In this document: positions 29,408-40,358 of the stretch, piece by piece
How positions within the stretch are numbered: the first letter of the stretch is position 1
Layout: the number at the start of each line of letters is the position of its first letter
From: Nosema muscidifuracis
Taxonomy: Eukaryota; Microsporidia; Nosematidae
DNA: 64,000 nt
Direction: 5' to 3'
Assembly (NCBI GenBank): GCA_028335825.1
Contig: JAIOKI010000009.1
Coordinates: 496,001 to 560,000 of the forward strand
Program-made: the position numbers and the translations under genes
The notes under the pieces: model-generated
What the model was told of the DNA's origin: nothing
What the model saw: only the letters and a program-made list of their open reading frames with translations
The model's database searches: none

Positions 29408-31024
29408 TTGTTGTTTTTATTTATTTTTCAGATAACAGCTTCATTAGATGCTCCTTTTTGTATACATTGCAGAATAAATGATATTATTCAAATTTCTAAT
29501 ACAAATTATGATTATAAGATAGTTCATTTAAAGGTAAATGATGATGTAGTAGAAATTAGAGATTTTAATAATTACAACGTGCTGTTAGATAAATTTAAGT
29601 TAGATGATTGTTTAAAAAATATCTTGATTTTAATGAGAGATTTGTCTAGTAAACATTATATAGAAGATAGAATATTTTTTTTGTTAGAAGACACATACTC
29701 TAGATCTAAATGGAAATCAAATCATCTATTCATGACACTTAGATATCTAAAATATTTAAAATATCCTGTTTTAAGAGAATGTATAGGAATTAAAGAAAAT
29801 GAATGTGAGCTGACTGATATTATTAGATTTTTATATTTAGTCAGATTATTAGACTTTCTTTGGAATATTGAACAATTAGATAGCCTAAGTTTATTACAGA
29901 ATATGCAGAAAAATTATGAAGATTCTGAACTTTTTATAGAATGGTTATCAAATAATTGTACAGTAGAGAAAGTAGTAAAATTCATGGAGGATATGCTAAT
30001 ATCAAGAAATAGGTATTTATATTTCTATCAGGAGAATCTTTCAAATTTTATAGTTGATCTGAAATCAATTTTAATTGATATATACAAATCAGATGATGAA
30101 TATACAAATAAGTGTGTGGAGACAATTAATTATATGTTCAATTTATTCGATCATTACGAGTTTGAAATAATTGATATTTCTTTGTTTAATCGTATAAATA
30201 TATCAGATAATATAAAACTTATAAATTATTTTATTGATAAAAGAGTTGATGCAGAATTAATAATTAAAAATCGAGAACAGCGATTGTATATCGAAACTGT
30301 ACTGAAATATAATGATAAACTTCTATTTATAGAAATATTTACAACATTTTGTAATCTGAGAAATAATGACGCTTATAAATTAGTTTTTGATATTCTAAAC
30401 AAATACGAAGAAACTATGAATTTTATAGATATGGTAAATATCGAAATAATTTTAAGAAATATTAAGAAGAGCTTAGAACAAAATGAAGAATATGTTGATG
30501 AATTTGATTCATTTATAAAGAGTATTAGTATCAAAGAATACAATAATTTTCTTGAGGTATTTATTGAAGCCATAATCAAAGGTGATAGAGAAATTTTGTT
30601 GATTCTCTTACAAGAAAAAATTACTGATCCAATTTTTAATATCTTATTTAATAATTTGATAAATACAAATATATTTCCTAATGAGGAACAAAATATGAAA
30701 ATTAGATATAGTCAGAAATTTGATCTAAATGAAGAAGATGTATTTATATTAATAAACAAATCAAGATATCTTAGTGAAACAAATGATTTTAAAGTTTTAA
30801 TATGTTGGATATATTTTAGTTTACTAAATGATAAAAATCTTGCTAAGGCTTTAAACTTAGAGATCGATGATTTAAGAAAATATATAATGAGTCTTAAACT
30901 TGAAAAAAATGTAGCATTTGAGTCATTCGTTGACAAAAAAAATTTAATTAAGTATTTAAAATATCAGATGGATATAAATTTTGAAATGTGTTCTGTATTG
31001 TCTTATAATAAAGTCTCAAATTAA
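29408..31024 (+). CDS. 540-residue secreted family, member without an ATG start
   Basis: An open frame of about 538 codons with no ATG near its beginning; it can be read from ATT or TTG at 29405-29411. The first residues (LLFLFIFQITASL) align with MILLYIYYITSSL of the gene at 42823 and would be a signal peptide. The body is Leu/Ile/Asp/Asn-rich and helical, with no known domain. Length and N-terminus match the family; similarity elsewhere is weak, so it is a diverged member. A TTTTTCAG just before ATAACAGCT could also be a 3' splice site, which would place the ATG in an upstream exon. Otherwise it has a non-AUG start or is newly dead. The first internal ATG is near residue 78. It precedes the membrane HECT gene on the same strand. 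Confidence 0.65.
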   Translation: MLFLFIFQITASLDAPFCIHCRINDIIQISNTNYDYKIVHLKVNDDVVEIRDFNNYNVLLDKFKLDDCLKNILILMRDLSSKHYIEDRIFFLLEDTYSRSKWKSNHLFMTLRYLKYLKYPVLRECIGIKENECELTDIIRFLYLVRLLDFLWNIEQLDSLSLLQNMQKNYEDSELFIEWLSNNCTVEKVVKFMEDMLISRNRYLYFYQENLSNFIVDLKSILIDIYKSDDEYTNKCVETINYMFNLFDHYEFEIIDISLFNRINISDNIKLINYFIDKRVDAELIIKNREQRLYIETVLKYNDKLLFIEIFTTFCNLRNNDAYKLVFDILNKYEETMNFIDMVNIEIILRNIKKSLEQNEEYVDEFDSFIKSISIKEYNNFLEVFIEAIIKGDREILLILLQEKITDPIFNILFNNLINTNIFPNEEQNMKIRYSQKFDLNEEDVFILINKSRYLSETNDFKVLICWIYFSLLNDKNLAKALNLEIDDLRKYIMSLKLEKNVAFESFVDKKNLIKYLKYQMDINFEMCSVLSYNKVSN

Positions 31025-32745
31025 AATGATATTTTATTAAAAAATAAACTTTTAACAAATAAAAATCAAGTATTTTTTTAACAAATATAAATAATATTTG
31101 TAGACGAGGATTGAATATGTCACAAGACAGCTATAAAAGATAACAATAAAGTAGAGATATATTTATTAGTATATGATGTTTAATACCAATCTCAATTTTT
31201 TAAAGAATAATTTAATTATGAAAAAGACAAACGTGTTCAAATAAACACGTCACATAATAAAAAAGACGATTTGTCAGATTTAAAATATTTTACGAAGTTA
31301 AAAACCTTTTTAATATTTGGGTCTCTATTTCAATAAATACAAAATACGTCACTATATTAATAATAATTAAGACATATGGAAGACATAGGAATGAAGAAAA
31401 ATAAATTATATGTAACAAGACTGACTATAAGGGACTAAATAATTGTTTATCAATGACTAAAAAATAACAAAAAGTACAAAGCTTAATGTATTTCAACTAT
31501 ATCATGATATTTTAATCTATTTTAAGTGAAAATAATAATAAATAATAAAAAAAGTTATAATTATGTTCTTTCATATCCATTTAAATTACTTTTATTTTTA
31601 AACAATCAACGATAATAATTAAGATTATCAGATCAATTCTAAAATAATATAACAAATTTTTAACCGATCTCTTATGTGATGTGTTAATAGTTTTATTTTT
31701 ATTAGTGTCATACATCCTAAAAACTAGGGTTCTTTTTGTAAAATTTTTAAAATATCAACAGGATGTATTCAAATCTTATAAATTAATTGTGTTTTTATCT
31801 ATGTAAAGAAAAAGACTAATTAAGATTCATTTGTTTATTGATTAAATATAAATAATTTGAACATAAAGTATTATAATATAGACTTAGCATAATTTACTTT
31901 AGTCATATTATAATTTAAAATGTCATTTATTTAAATATCTGATATTCTTAAAATCAAAACAGTTTCATTTTATGACACATATTTTATAGATTCGATATTT
32001 CTTGTGCTGTTAATTAAAATATTATTTTCGTAGCTATTATAAAATTTATTTATATTTGCATAACCTTTGCTTATTTCAACAATCATTGAAACTTTATATT
32101 CTTTATAAATTATTATATTAATTTTAGAAAATATGTAATTCATTTTAGAGTATTTTAGAGAATAAATGATGAAGAATCAACCAAAATTAAAAAATATTTT
32201 ATTTGATAAAATACATTGATTTATCTAGAGTACATAAATAATTTGAGGTTAATAGAATGATCATCTGAAGTCTTATACTAGAAATAAGTATAATAACACG
32301 GGACCAGTAGAAAACTTTTATATGTTCATCTTAATGATTTACAAATCGATTATATAAAGAAGGTTATTTAAATTTATTGATGTATTTTATTTCTCCTAAT
32401 TTTTTTAATAAAAGCAATAACTTTTCCATCTCAAATCAAGAATCTACTTTTATTATTGAGGAAATAAAAATAAAAACAATGTTGAATTTCAAACTTTTTA
32501 TATGGATATTTATGATTAAATTTACCCTAAAAATTACAATATAGTACTCATCTTTTTCAGAGTTAATTACAGGCTATATTAAAATGTAGAGTCATTGATT
32601 AATTCACTTTGAATAAAAAATTAATATTTTAATGTATTATGTATTGATATAGAAGTTTTTACTTGTCTTTTTGATTTTTAACTCATTACTCTTAAATGGT
32701 ATTATTATTTTCTCCTTGATATTTTTTAATTAAAATATATTTTAA
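31025..32745. other. AT-rich spacer with a solo LTR
   Basis: 1.7 kb; holds the solo LTR at 31682 and a small hairpin (ACGTGTT/AACACGT at 31231-31250). No gene or RNA seen. Confidence 0.5.
31682..31760 (-). repeat. Solo LTR of the 80-bp-LTR Ty3/gypsy-type family
   Basis: 79 bp from TGTTAATAG to ATATCAACA, the same ends and about 90% the same sequence as the LTRs at 17159 and 19090. The flanks TGATG and GGATG are an imperfect target duplication. No internal part is adjacent, so it is a solo LTR left by recombination, older than the 17-19 kb copy. Confidence 0.85.
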
Positions 32746-32748
32746 CCC
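32746..32748 (+). promoter_or_regulatory. CCC start-site motif of the membrane HECT gene
   Basis: TTAACCC lies four bases before the ATG at 32753. Confidence 0.7.
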
Positions 32749-32752
32749 ATTA

Positions 32753-34495
32753 ATGTCAGTTGATAAAAAATCTAATCTAAACTGTGTAATTCTAGGAGTT
32801 TTATGTATTCTAGTTGTAATAGGAATATATGTATTGTATTCTGGAGATGACGAAAATTCGAATTCTACTCATAATTCTGATCAAGAAGGATCCAATAAAC
32901 GAGAATTGAACAATAAATATAAATTCAATCAGAAAAAAGAAAATAAGTGTGAAAATAATAATAGTCCATCTCATGAAAAGAAAATAAATACTGAACAAAA
33001 ATTTAATAATTTAGATGATAAGAAATTTGATTCTTCTTCCAAAAATAGAACTTTAGACAAAAATATAGAAATAGAAGAAAACAATATAGATGATAAAAAT
33101 TACAGTGATAATAAAAAACAAAGTTTATCATCAAATTTCAATGCTTCAAAAGATCAAAAATATAAAGAGTCAAATACTTCATTAGTTGATGACATACAAG
33201 GAGAAGAAATAAGTACAGAGTCAAATACTTCATTAGTTGATGACATAAAAGGAGAAGAAATAAATAAGGAGTTAATTAATTTAGATATTAGTGATGAAAG
33301 TAGCGAAAATTGTTATGCAAAAAACTTTGATAGTTCGAGTTTTGAAAGAAAGATTCGCATATTGAGAAGTTTTTTTCCAATTGAAAGATGTAGTCCTGAA
33401 AATCATTATTCAATTGAAATCGATAGAAATCTTGTACTCGAAGATTCTTTAAGTAAGATAATGCCAGTTTCTTGTTATAGCATAAAACAAAAAAAATTCT
33501 TTATTAAATTTAAAGATGAGCTAGGGGCAGATTATGGTGGAATTACAAAGGAATGGTTGGAATTGATTACAAAAGAATTTTTTAATATTGATTTAGGGTT
33601 ATTTACTTATTCCACTGATGATAAAACTACTTTAAGACCACTTAAACAAAGTGATATTAATAACAGTGAGGATTTACAATATTTTAAACTTATGGGAAGA
33701 ATATTAGGTATAGCAATTATTAATGAATTTAATATCAATGCTCATTTTGATAAACCAGTTTTAAAATACATCACAAATAGAAAATGCGATTTGAAAGATT
33801 TAAAAAAAATGGAACCTTTGATTTATAAATCAATGATTTGGATTAGAGATTTCTCAACAGAAAGCGATCTTCGAAAAATGAATTTAGATTTTACTTATGA
33901 AAATAATATTTTTGGACATAATGAAATTGTTGAACTTATTCATGACGGTAAAAATATTCCTGTTACACATAATAACAAACATAAGTACATAGATTTATTA
34001 GTTGAGTATATATTAACAAAGAGCATTAAAGAACAACTTGATGAAATTAAAAAAGGGCTTTTTGAACTGATAGATGAAAATCTCATTACTCAATTTGATG
34101 AATATGAGTTAGAACTTTTAATATGCGGAAGTCCAGAAATTGATGTGGATGATTGGAAAAAAAATACTGAATATGTTAGATGCACAAGTAATCATTATAT
34201 TGTTTTATGGTTTTGGAAGGCAGTTAGTGAATTTAATTTTGATGAAAGAGCTAATTTATTGAAGTTTTGTACTGGCTCAAGTAGGGTACCATATGGAGGA
34301 TTTAAAAATTTACAAAGTAATATTCCAAACGAAAAGTTTAAAATTTCATTTATTCCAGGTAATTCTGAAAACTATCCTACTTCGCATACATGTTCAAATA
34401 CTTTAGAATTATATGAATATTCTTCTTTCGAAAAATTTAAAGATAAACTTTTGTATGCGATTACTTATCAAAATGAAAAGTTTGGATTCGAATAA
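32753..34495 (+). CDS. HECT-domain ubiquitin ligase with an N-terminal membrane anchor
   Basis: A 580-residue protein. Residues 10-28 form a hydrophobic helix (CVILGVLCILVVIGIYVLY) after two lysines: a signal anchor or uncleaved signal peptide. About 190 residues of low-complexity Asn/Lys/Asp/Ser follow, including a 17-residue unit repeated twice (ESNTSLVDDI..GEEI). A HECT domain fills residues about 222-580: DYGGITKEWLEL, YFKLMGRILGIAI, LELLICGSPEIDVDDW, LLKFCTGSSRVPYGGF, and catalytic Cys547 in TSHTCSNTL. It matches the HECT domain of the TOM1-like gene in this window (48839-50533), so it is a shortened copy with a new N-terminus. HECT enzymes pass ubiquitin from an E2 to a substrate; the anchor suggests action at a membrane or in the secretory path. 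A CCC motif precedes the ATG. Confidence 0.9.
   Translation: MSVDKKSNLNCVILGVLCILVVIGIYVLYSGDDENSNSTHNSDQEGSNKRELNNKYKFNQKKENKCENNNSPSHEKKINTEQKFNNLDDKKFDSSSKNRTLDKNIEIEENNIDDKNYSDNKKQSLSSNFNASKDQKYKESNTSLVDDIQGEEISTESNTSLVDDIKGEEINKELINLDISDESSENCYAKNFDSSSFERKIRILRSFFPIERCSPENHYSIEIDRNLVLEDSLSKIMPVSCYSIKQKKFFIKFKDELGADYGGITKEWLELITKEFFNIDLGLFTYSTDDKTTLRPLKQSDINNSEDLQYFKLMGRILGIAIINEFNINAHFDKPVLKYITNRKCDLKDLKKMEPLIYKSMIWIRDFSTESDLRKMNLDFTYENNIFGHNEIVELIHDGKNIPVTHNNKHKYIDLLVEYILTKSIKEQLDEIKKGLFELIDENLITQFDEYELELLICGSPEIDVDDWKKNTEYVRCTSNHYIVLWFWKAVSEFNFDERANLLKFCTGSSRVPYGGFKNLQSNIPNEKFKISFIPGNSENYPTSHTCSNTLELYEYSSFEKFKDKLLYAITYQNEKFGFE
33167..33268 (+). repeat. In-frame 51-bp tandem duplication within the HECT gene
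   Basis: Two 51-bp units starting GAGTCAAATACTTCATTAG at 33167 and 33218 give two 17-residue repeats in the linker between anchor and HECT domain. Confidence 0.85.
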
Positions 34496-35805
34496 ATTAT
34501 TTAAACCTAAAATTCAAAACAGACTTTAATAATTAACAAACTAATTGTCAAAAACAAAACAATTTTTTTTAGTTAAATAGGTTGTTAGTTCTAATACTTT
34601 TACTCTGAACAAATGAATGTTAATATTTTTAGAATAATAATGGAATGGTATTATATGTTATATACTGTGTAATTTTAAAAATATATTAATTAAAAACTAG
34701 CTTTTTGAAGACATATCTATCCATCATATATTCTGTTTTAAATTAGATAGAGAGATTACATTAATAAATCTTATTAAGTTAAGCATAGCTTTTATTTTTT
34801 TACATCGCTCGCGTGATTTAATTCTATACAAGGGTTAAATTATTTGAAATAACATTGCATCTAAGACAATATAGATAACATGTCTAAATACACAATCAAA
34901 GTCTTAATAAGCAAATTTTTGTAAATATAAAGTCATATAAATATTTTAATAACATATAATTTTTGTTTACATCAATATGATGTATTTATATAAATAGTAG
35001 TTTTATTAAAGGGATAAAAAATAGTTGATTTTACTATAAATTCGATAATATTTAGTTAAGTTTTAATTAGATAAAATACCATTTGTTATTTTCATATTTA
35101 TTGCTACCAAATGAAATTTAAAGAATATTTGCGTTCCTTCATATTTTAAATTACTTACAAAAGTTATTTCATGTTCCTATAATAACTCACTCTTTGCTTT
35201 TATATGTGATACTTATGACATAATTTTTTTCATTATTAAATACTCTATCACTATAAATATTACAATAAATATGAATTAAATTTTGTGTAAATTATCTTAA
35301 TTAAATTTATAATGTTAAAACAATCTAAATTTATAACAGCACTAATTAAATGAATTCTCAATATTGAAATTGCATTATGAAATATTACCCATTGAAAATA
35401 AATAAACATACTTACTGTATTATTAATCTAGTTACTAATTTTTTTAGTTAAAATATATTATATTTTATAACACAAAAATGTTTCTGGATCTCTTCAGTTG
35501 TTCTTTTTTTAAATATGTTCTTTTAATTAGTTAAAAAGTGAAATTACAAATCCTAAAACAAAATTATAAGCATCATTCCGTAGAGGATTCAGTACTAAAA
35601 AACTTGTTCTTTTAATCAATAATCACTATTCAATTTTCATAAAAAAAAATCTTAACATATTTGCTAATAATTGTGATTTTATAAAAAATGCATTTTCTTG
35701 GTAGGTTAAAACTGAGAATAACTTACTTTAACAAAAATATTTCAATATTTTTAGGGTAACAATAATTATTTTAAATATTACATAGAATTAGTTTTTTTAA
35801 TAAAT
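34496..35805. other. AT-rich spacer between convergent genes
   Basis: 1.3 kb between the HECT gene and member C. No gene, RNA or clear repeat is seen. Confidence 0.5.
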
Positions 35806-36591
35806 TTAATCAAGTGCAATTATTCCTGAAGTAAATATAATAGAAATTAAAAATATTGCTGTTAAAAAACTTTTCTTATTTCTGAAGTAGAAAAGAGCAG
35901 ATATTAATAGCCCACTCATTATTAGTATATTTGATCTTAAGAGAACATTTGAACTATTGTTATATTCAATTGATCTTTTAGCAATACTTCTTTTATTTAT
36001 TTCTTCATTAAGATTTGTTTGAGTAAAATTAAATAAAAATGGGAAATCCATTAAATATTCAATTTCATTAATTAAATAAAAATATTGATTATTATCACAA
36101 TCTTCAGGTGCATTCTTATTAAATATATAACTATAACAATTAGTACTATTCCCACATCCATATCTTATGTCATAGACAGCACATTTTATTTTATTATAAG
36201 AATCTAAATTGCCCTTACAGATATCGTTTATACCATCAAATAATTTAGCATGTGTATGCATAGATAAATTTTCAAAAAAATTATGTATCCTTTTTTCTTC
36301 AATAAGATAATTATCTAAGAACGAGCAATCAATATATTTAAAATGTAGATATAAATTATCAATATCGTATGCTTTACAAAGAGGATCAAATATAACATTA
36401 TCCATAGATTCACTTACACAATCGTTATCACAGTTGCATACTCGTCTTGTTAAAAGTACCATACATTTGGGAATTTTTTTCATATCATCTTCTTTAATAA
36501 AATTTTTAAATAAGGAACTTCGTTTTTGATATCTACAAATTCTGTTATAATAATCGATTTGTGAATTTCTCCATTTTTCAAATTCAGACAT
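35806..36591 (-). CDS. Cysteine-rich tail-membrane family, member C
   Basis: 261 residues from the ATG at 36591 (a TTG two codons upstream is rejected). Cysteines at 43 (IPKC), 52, 54, 58 (CNCDNDC), 72, 89, 125, 137 (KCAVY), 146, 152 and 165 repeat the spacing of member A exactly, including 14 and 17 after the CxC block and 12-9-6-13 later. DNLY precedes Cys89. Two basic sites, KR at 200-201 and KR at 205-206, lie before two C-terminal membrane helices (about 218-236 and 242-260). It is the shortest member, with the loop after Cys165 trimmed. The N-terminus is only MSEFEKWR, so no signal peptide. Convergent with the HECT gene. Function unknown. Confidence 0.87.
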   Translation of the reverse strand: MSEFEKWRNSQIDYYNRICRYQKRSSLFKNFIKEDDMKKIPKCMVLLTRRVCNCDNDCVSESMDNVIFDPLCKAYDIDNLYLHFKYIDCSFLDNYLIEEKRIHNFFENLSMHTHAKLFDGINDICKGNLDSYNKIKCAVYDIRYGCGNSTNCYSYIFNKNAPEDCDNNQYFYLINEIEYLMDFPFLFNFTQTNLNEEINKRSIAKRSIEYNNSSNVLLRSNILIMSGLLISALFYFRNKKSFLTAIFLISIIFTSGIIALD

Positions 36592-38179
36592 ATTCAAATT
36601 AATATTTATTTAAGTAATGTTTTATTTAAATAAATTAATTAATTATAAATCAATTTTTCAATTAAAATTATTAATTTAATAAATTAGCGAAAACATCAAT
36701 AATTAATTATTTATATTACACTTCGTACTATAATGTTAGACTTAATAGCCTCATTTTATATATAGTTCATTTATTTCTATATTGTAATATTCTTGTGCTT
36801 GATTTTCATTTATCATTTATTCCCTACTTTATGATGATTTTATCTTTTATTGAAAAATGTATATGATCTTATAATTCAGATATATTTTAAGATTACAACA
36901 ATTAATTAATTAATATATAATTTAAAATAGAATCATGAATTCATTTTAAGTTTATATTATCTAAAGCTCTATTTTCTTTGTAAAATACCAATAAATTTAT
37001 ATAAAATGCTATAATTGTCTGATTTATTAAAAACAGTATTTTTTGACTTTTATTAATTTCATGTATTTTTGAAAATAAAAAGTAAAGTAATTAAACATAT
37101 GAACAGCTAATGTTTTTATTAGAAAAATAAATGTTCTTGAAATATTTAACCCTAAATAATATCTAAGAATAGTCTAAGTATAGAAAAAATAAGTAAGATT
37201 TGTTAGCTAGTCATTTTAAATTTCTTATGAAGTTATAAATAATAATTGTATCTTAAGTAGTTCAAAATTTGTAATTCCAATATAAATATAAGATCATTCT
37301 AGACAGATTAATCTAAGGATATTTACAACCCAGAGTACTTAAATAATTTCATATAGATTCAGTATAAATCTAGTTAAAAAAGCTAGCTAATTTTTGAATC
37401 TAATTTGTTTTATAATAAATTTTAAATGAAATAGCCCAATGTAATTTTTTGCACAAAAAAATATATAACTTATATAAAAGTTTATTTACGAGAACCAATT
37501 ATTTACATCGAATATTAATCATAACTACATGTCTGATATCTATATCATTGTATATAATCAAGAAAGAGATTGTACTAATTAAGTTAAAATTACAAGTTTT
37601 TATATTTTATGAACGGTAGAATTACAAAAGAAGCTCAAATTAGAATAATATCATACCTAATAATGTGTTACAGTACTATAAGAAACTTCAACTTCGATAT
37701 AAGAACATAATCAAATAAGAAAGCTAAAATGATGCATATCTATAGACTATTAGTAAAGATGATTATAGAAACATGTCGAAGAAGAAGTAACTAATGACAA
37801 CGAATTAAAAATCAATTGCTTATTAAATCTTTAGATGCGTACACTGCAATTAATGAATGAGAACAAAAATCGAAATATTTACCCAATTAAAGTTATTGTT
37901 TTTATTCTTTGTATAAATTGTTACTATATCTTCTGACACTTAATTATGATATGCATAATGAATAGCTAAAAAGTCAAAAAATGTTTTAGTTATAAAAATA
38001 TTTTGAGAAGATATTTCGTAAACCTTTGTTTAAATTCAATGACAAATTATTATGATCTTTAATTTTTATTAGACTATAATTGTTAATCGTTAAATTGATA
38101 TATCATACGTCATTAGTCCTTAAAAATTATAAAATTAATTATATATTTTTATTATATCTTATCTAGCTCATTAAATCAA
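36592..38179. other. AT-rich spacer with a possible transposase relic
   Basis: 1.6 kb; the only structure is the weak coding relic at 37610-37890 and the AGCCCAATGTAATTTT motif near 37431 (compare 16925). Confidence 0.45.
37610..37890 (+). pseudogene. Possible relic of a DNA-transposon (mariner-like) N-terminus
   Basis: Read on the plus strand it gives NGRITKEAQIRIISYLIMCY then STIRNF, and after interruptions RIKNQLLIKSLDAYTAINE. The first piece resembles the helix-turn-helix beginning of Tc1/mariner transposases. No catalytic domain or terminal repeats are found, so this is only a suggestion. Confidence 0.2.
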
Positions 38180-39685
38180 TGAAAGTATATTTATGATATT
38201 ATCTTATTTTCGATTATATATTCTTTAGCATTTCTCACACTAAATGATCAGTTAACAGCAGATAAACAAAACTTAGAAGAACATTCGAATTTCTTAGATG
38301 CGACTTCTAAAGAAGTATTAGAATTAAATAATAATATAAATACAAATGAATCAACTCTTTTACATACTAAGTAAAATGATCAAGATGAAATGATTATTGA
38401 TTGTATGGATAAATCAAATCCATCATTTACAATACTTTTACATTATTTAGATGATATCATAGATTATGAAATAGAAATGTATTCAGAAGATTTTATGGAA
38501 ACCTTATCTAAATTAAATTCACATGTACCAGTATTAATCTAAATCTTTTTTAAAATTATCATGATATAAATCCAGATTTCATCTACTTTATTTTCTCTGA
38601 ATGTATATGACAAAAGGAATATTATGATGTATAAAAACTTATTTAATTTTGATCAAAAAATATTATTTTTTATAAGATAATCTGAATGATTAAAGATTAC
38701 ACATCGATGAAAGAATATTTTTGAGGATTCATTTAATGAAATAATTAACATACCAGTTGAAATATTATGATTTTATATGCCACAAATTCATTTATTGATA
38801 GAATAGGAACTGATATGGGAGGATTAACTAAAGATGGTTAGAATTAATTATAAAAAAGGTCTGGATCAAGAATGCTTTATTTATTTATTCTTCAGATCAA
38901 AATACATTAGTTCGTCCTTATATAGATAGCTGTGTAAATCCTAAACATCTAAAATATTTCAAATTTATAGCAAAAATACTTGGTCTAGTTATAATTAACA
39001 AGTATAATGTAGGAAATATTTCGATAGAAGTGTAATAAAATATATATTAAATGAAAAATGCAATCTTGAAGATTTGAAAGAAATTAGTCATCAATATTAC
39101 GATTCATTAGTCATTCTTAGAGATTATCCTATTAAAGAAAATTATACTAATACATTTAGTGGAGAGATTGACTTTATTCCCAAAGGAAGATTTATAGAAG
39201 TTAAAGATTATAACAAAAAATCTTATTTAGAATATCTGGTTAATTTTAAATTATTTTATGGTATTCATGATCATTTGAATTCACTGAAAGAGAGTTTGTA
39301 TGAACTCATTGATAAAAATATTATTAATATATTTACAGAAGTTGAATTATTAATATGTGGTAATCCTGAAATATATATAGAAAATTGGATAATACAGAAT
39401 ATGATATATTATAAAATGATCTTGGTCTGTAGTAAAAGACTTTCCAGAGGATTGAAAAAAAAATTATTAAAATTTGTCATTGGATCATTTAGGACACTAA
39501 TATGAGAGTTTGAAAATTTAAAAATGAACGATGAGTCATCAATATTTAAAATATTCAGAAAACTGAAAACGACAAATATTTTTCTGTTTCACATACATAT
39601 TCAAACACATTGGATCTACATAATTATTCTACTAAAGAGATATTATTATATAACCAATTGTTATGATGAGTATGGAATGGCGTAA
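38180..39685 (+). pseudogene. Dead copy of the membrane-anchored HECT gene
   Basis: About 1.5 kb similar to the gene at 32753. It has a hydrophobic start region (ILFSIIYSLAFLTL) near 38205, an Asn/Glu-rich linker, and HECT pieces in several frames: DMGGLTKDG-like near 38813, YFKFIAKILGLVI near 38955, and then a 143-codon open frame (39074-39505) with KEISHQYYDSLVI and ELLICGNPEIYIENW. The catalytic segment reads SHTYSNTLDL, Tyr in place of the active-site Cys, and the end (YDEYGMA, stop at 39683) matches the end of HECT domains. Several stops and frame changes make it non-functional; Cys-to-Tyr would abolish ligase activity even in a full-length product. Confidence 0.85.
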
Positions 39686-40358
39686 TAAAATATTTATCTG
39701 ATTACTATTTTTTATTATATTTAAGATTATTTAAGTAAAGAAAAATTGTTGATTAAATTAAGTTTTTATTTTCGTCTTAAGTTTGTATCATTTGCTTGAG
39801 AGACTCACATATATTTGATATTTTTATACTATCGCAATCTTATTTATCTTACGTATTAGACTAGTATTAAGCATCTTTAAATAAGATTCTAATTATTCGT
39901 TCTTTAATTTTAATAAATAAAGAAGTCAAAGATTATTTATTAAAGTCTTAATAATTTTATTTACGTTAATGATAACTTTAATATAAAAAAATAGCTTATT
40001 TATTAAATAAAGTAAATTTAAGTTAAAATTGAAATATTTATTAATCATTTAAACAAAATAAATTATTGTAGTAAAATAAAAGATTAAATAGAATGAATAG
40101 CTTTATGTAAATTAATATGGATATTTAGCCAAAAAGATTATGAAATATAAAAATGTTTTTTTATGTAAAACTATTTTTTTATTATACATATATGATAGAA
40201 AATATTTTATAATATTTTCTTCTAATTATAAGTAACTTCTAGAACTTTCATTTTAAGTTTTTTTAATTAACACTCTTCATTTCGCACTGATTATAAATTA
40301 ACTATTCGCGGAATTCAATAATGTATTTTTTTATAAAAGCCACATATTAAAAAATTAT
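39686..40358. other. AT-rich spacer
   Basis: 670 bases between two convergent units. No feature seen. Confidence 0.5.

Noticed and set aside
31231-31250. Hairpin ACGTGTT/AACACGT
   Set aside because: Only seven base pairs, isolated, with no T-run or gene next to it; expected by chance in 64 kb.
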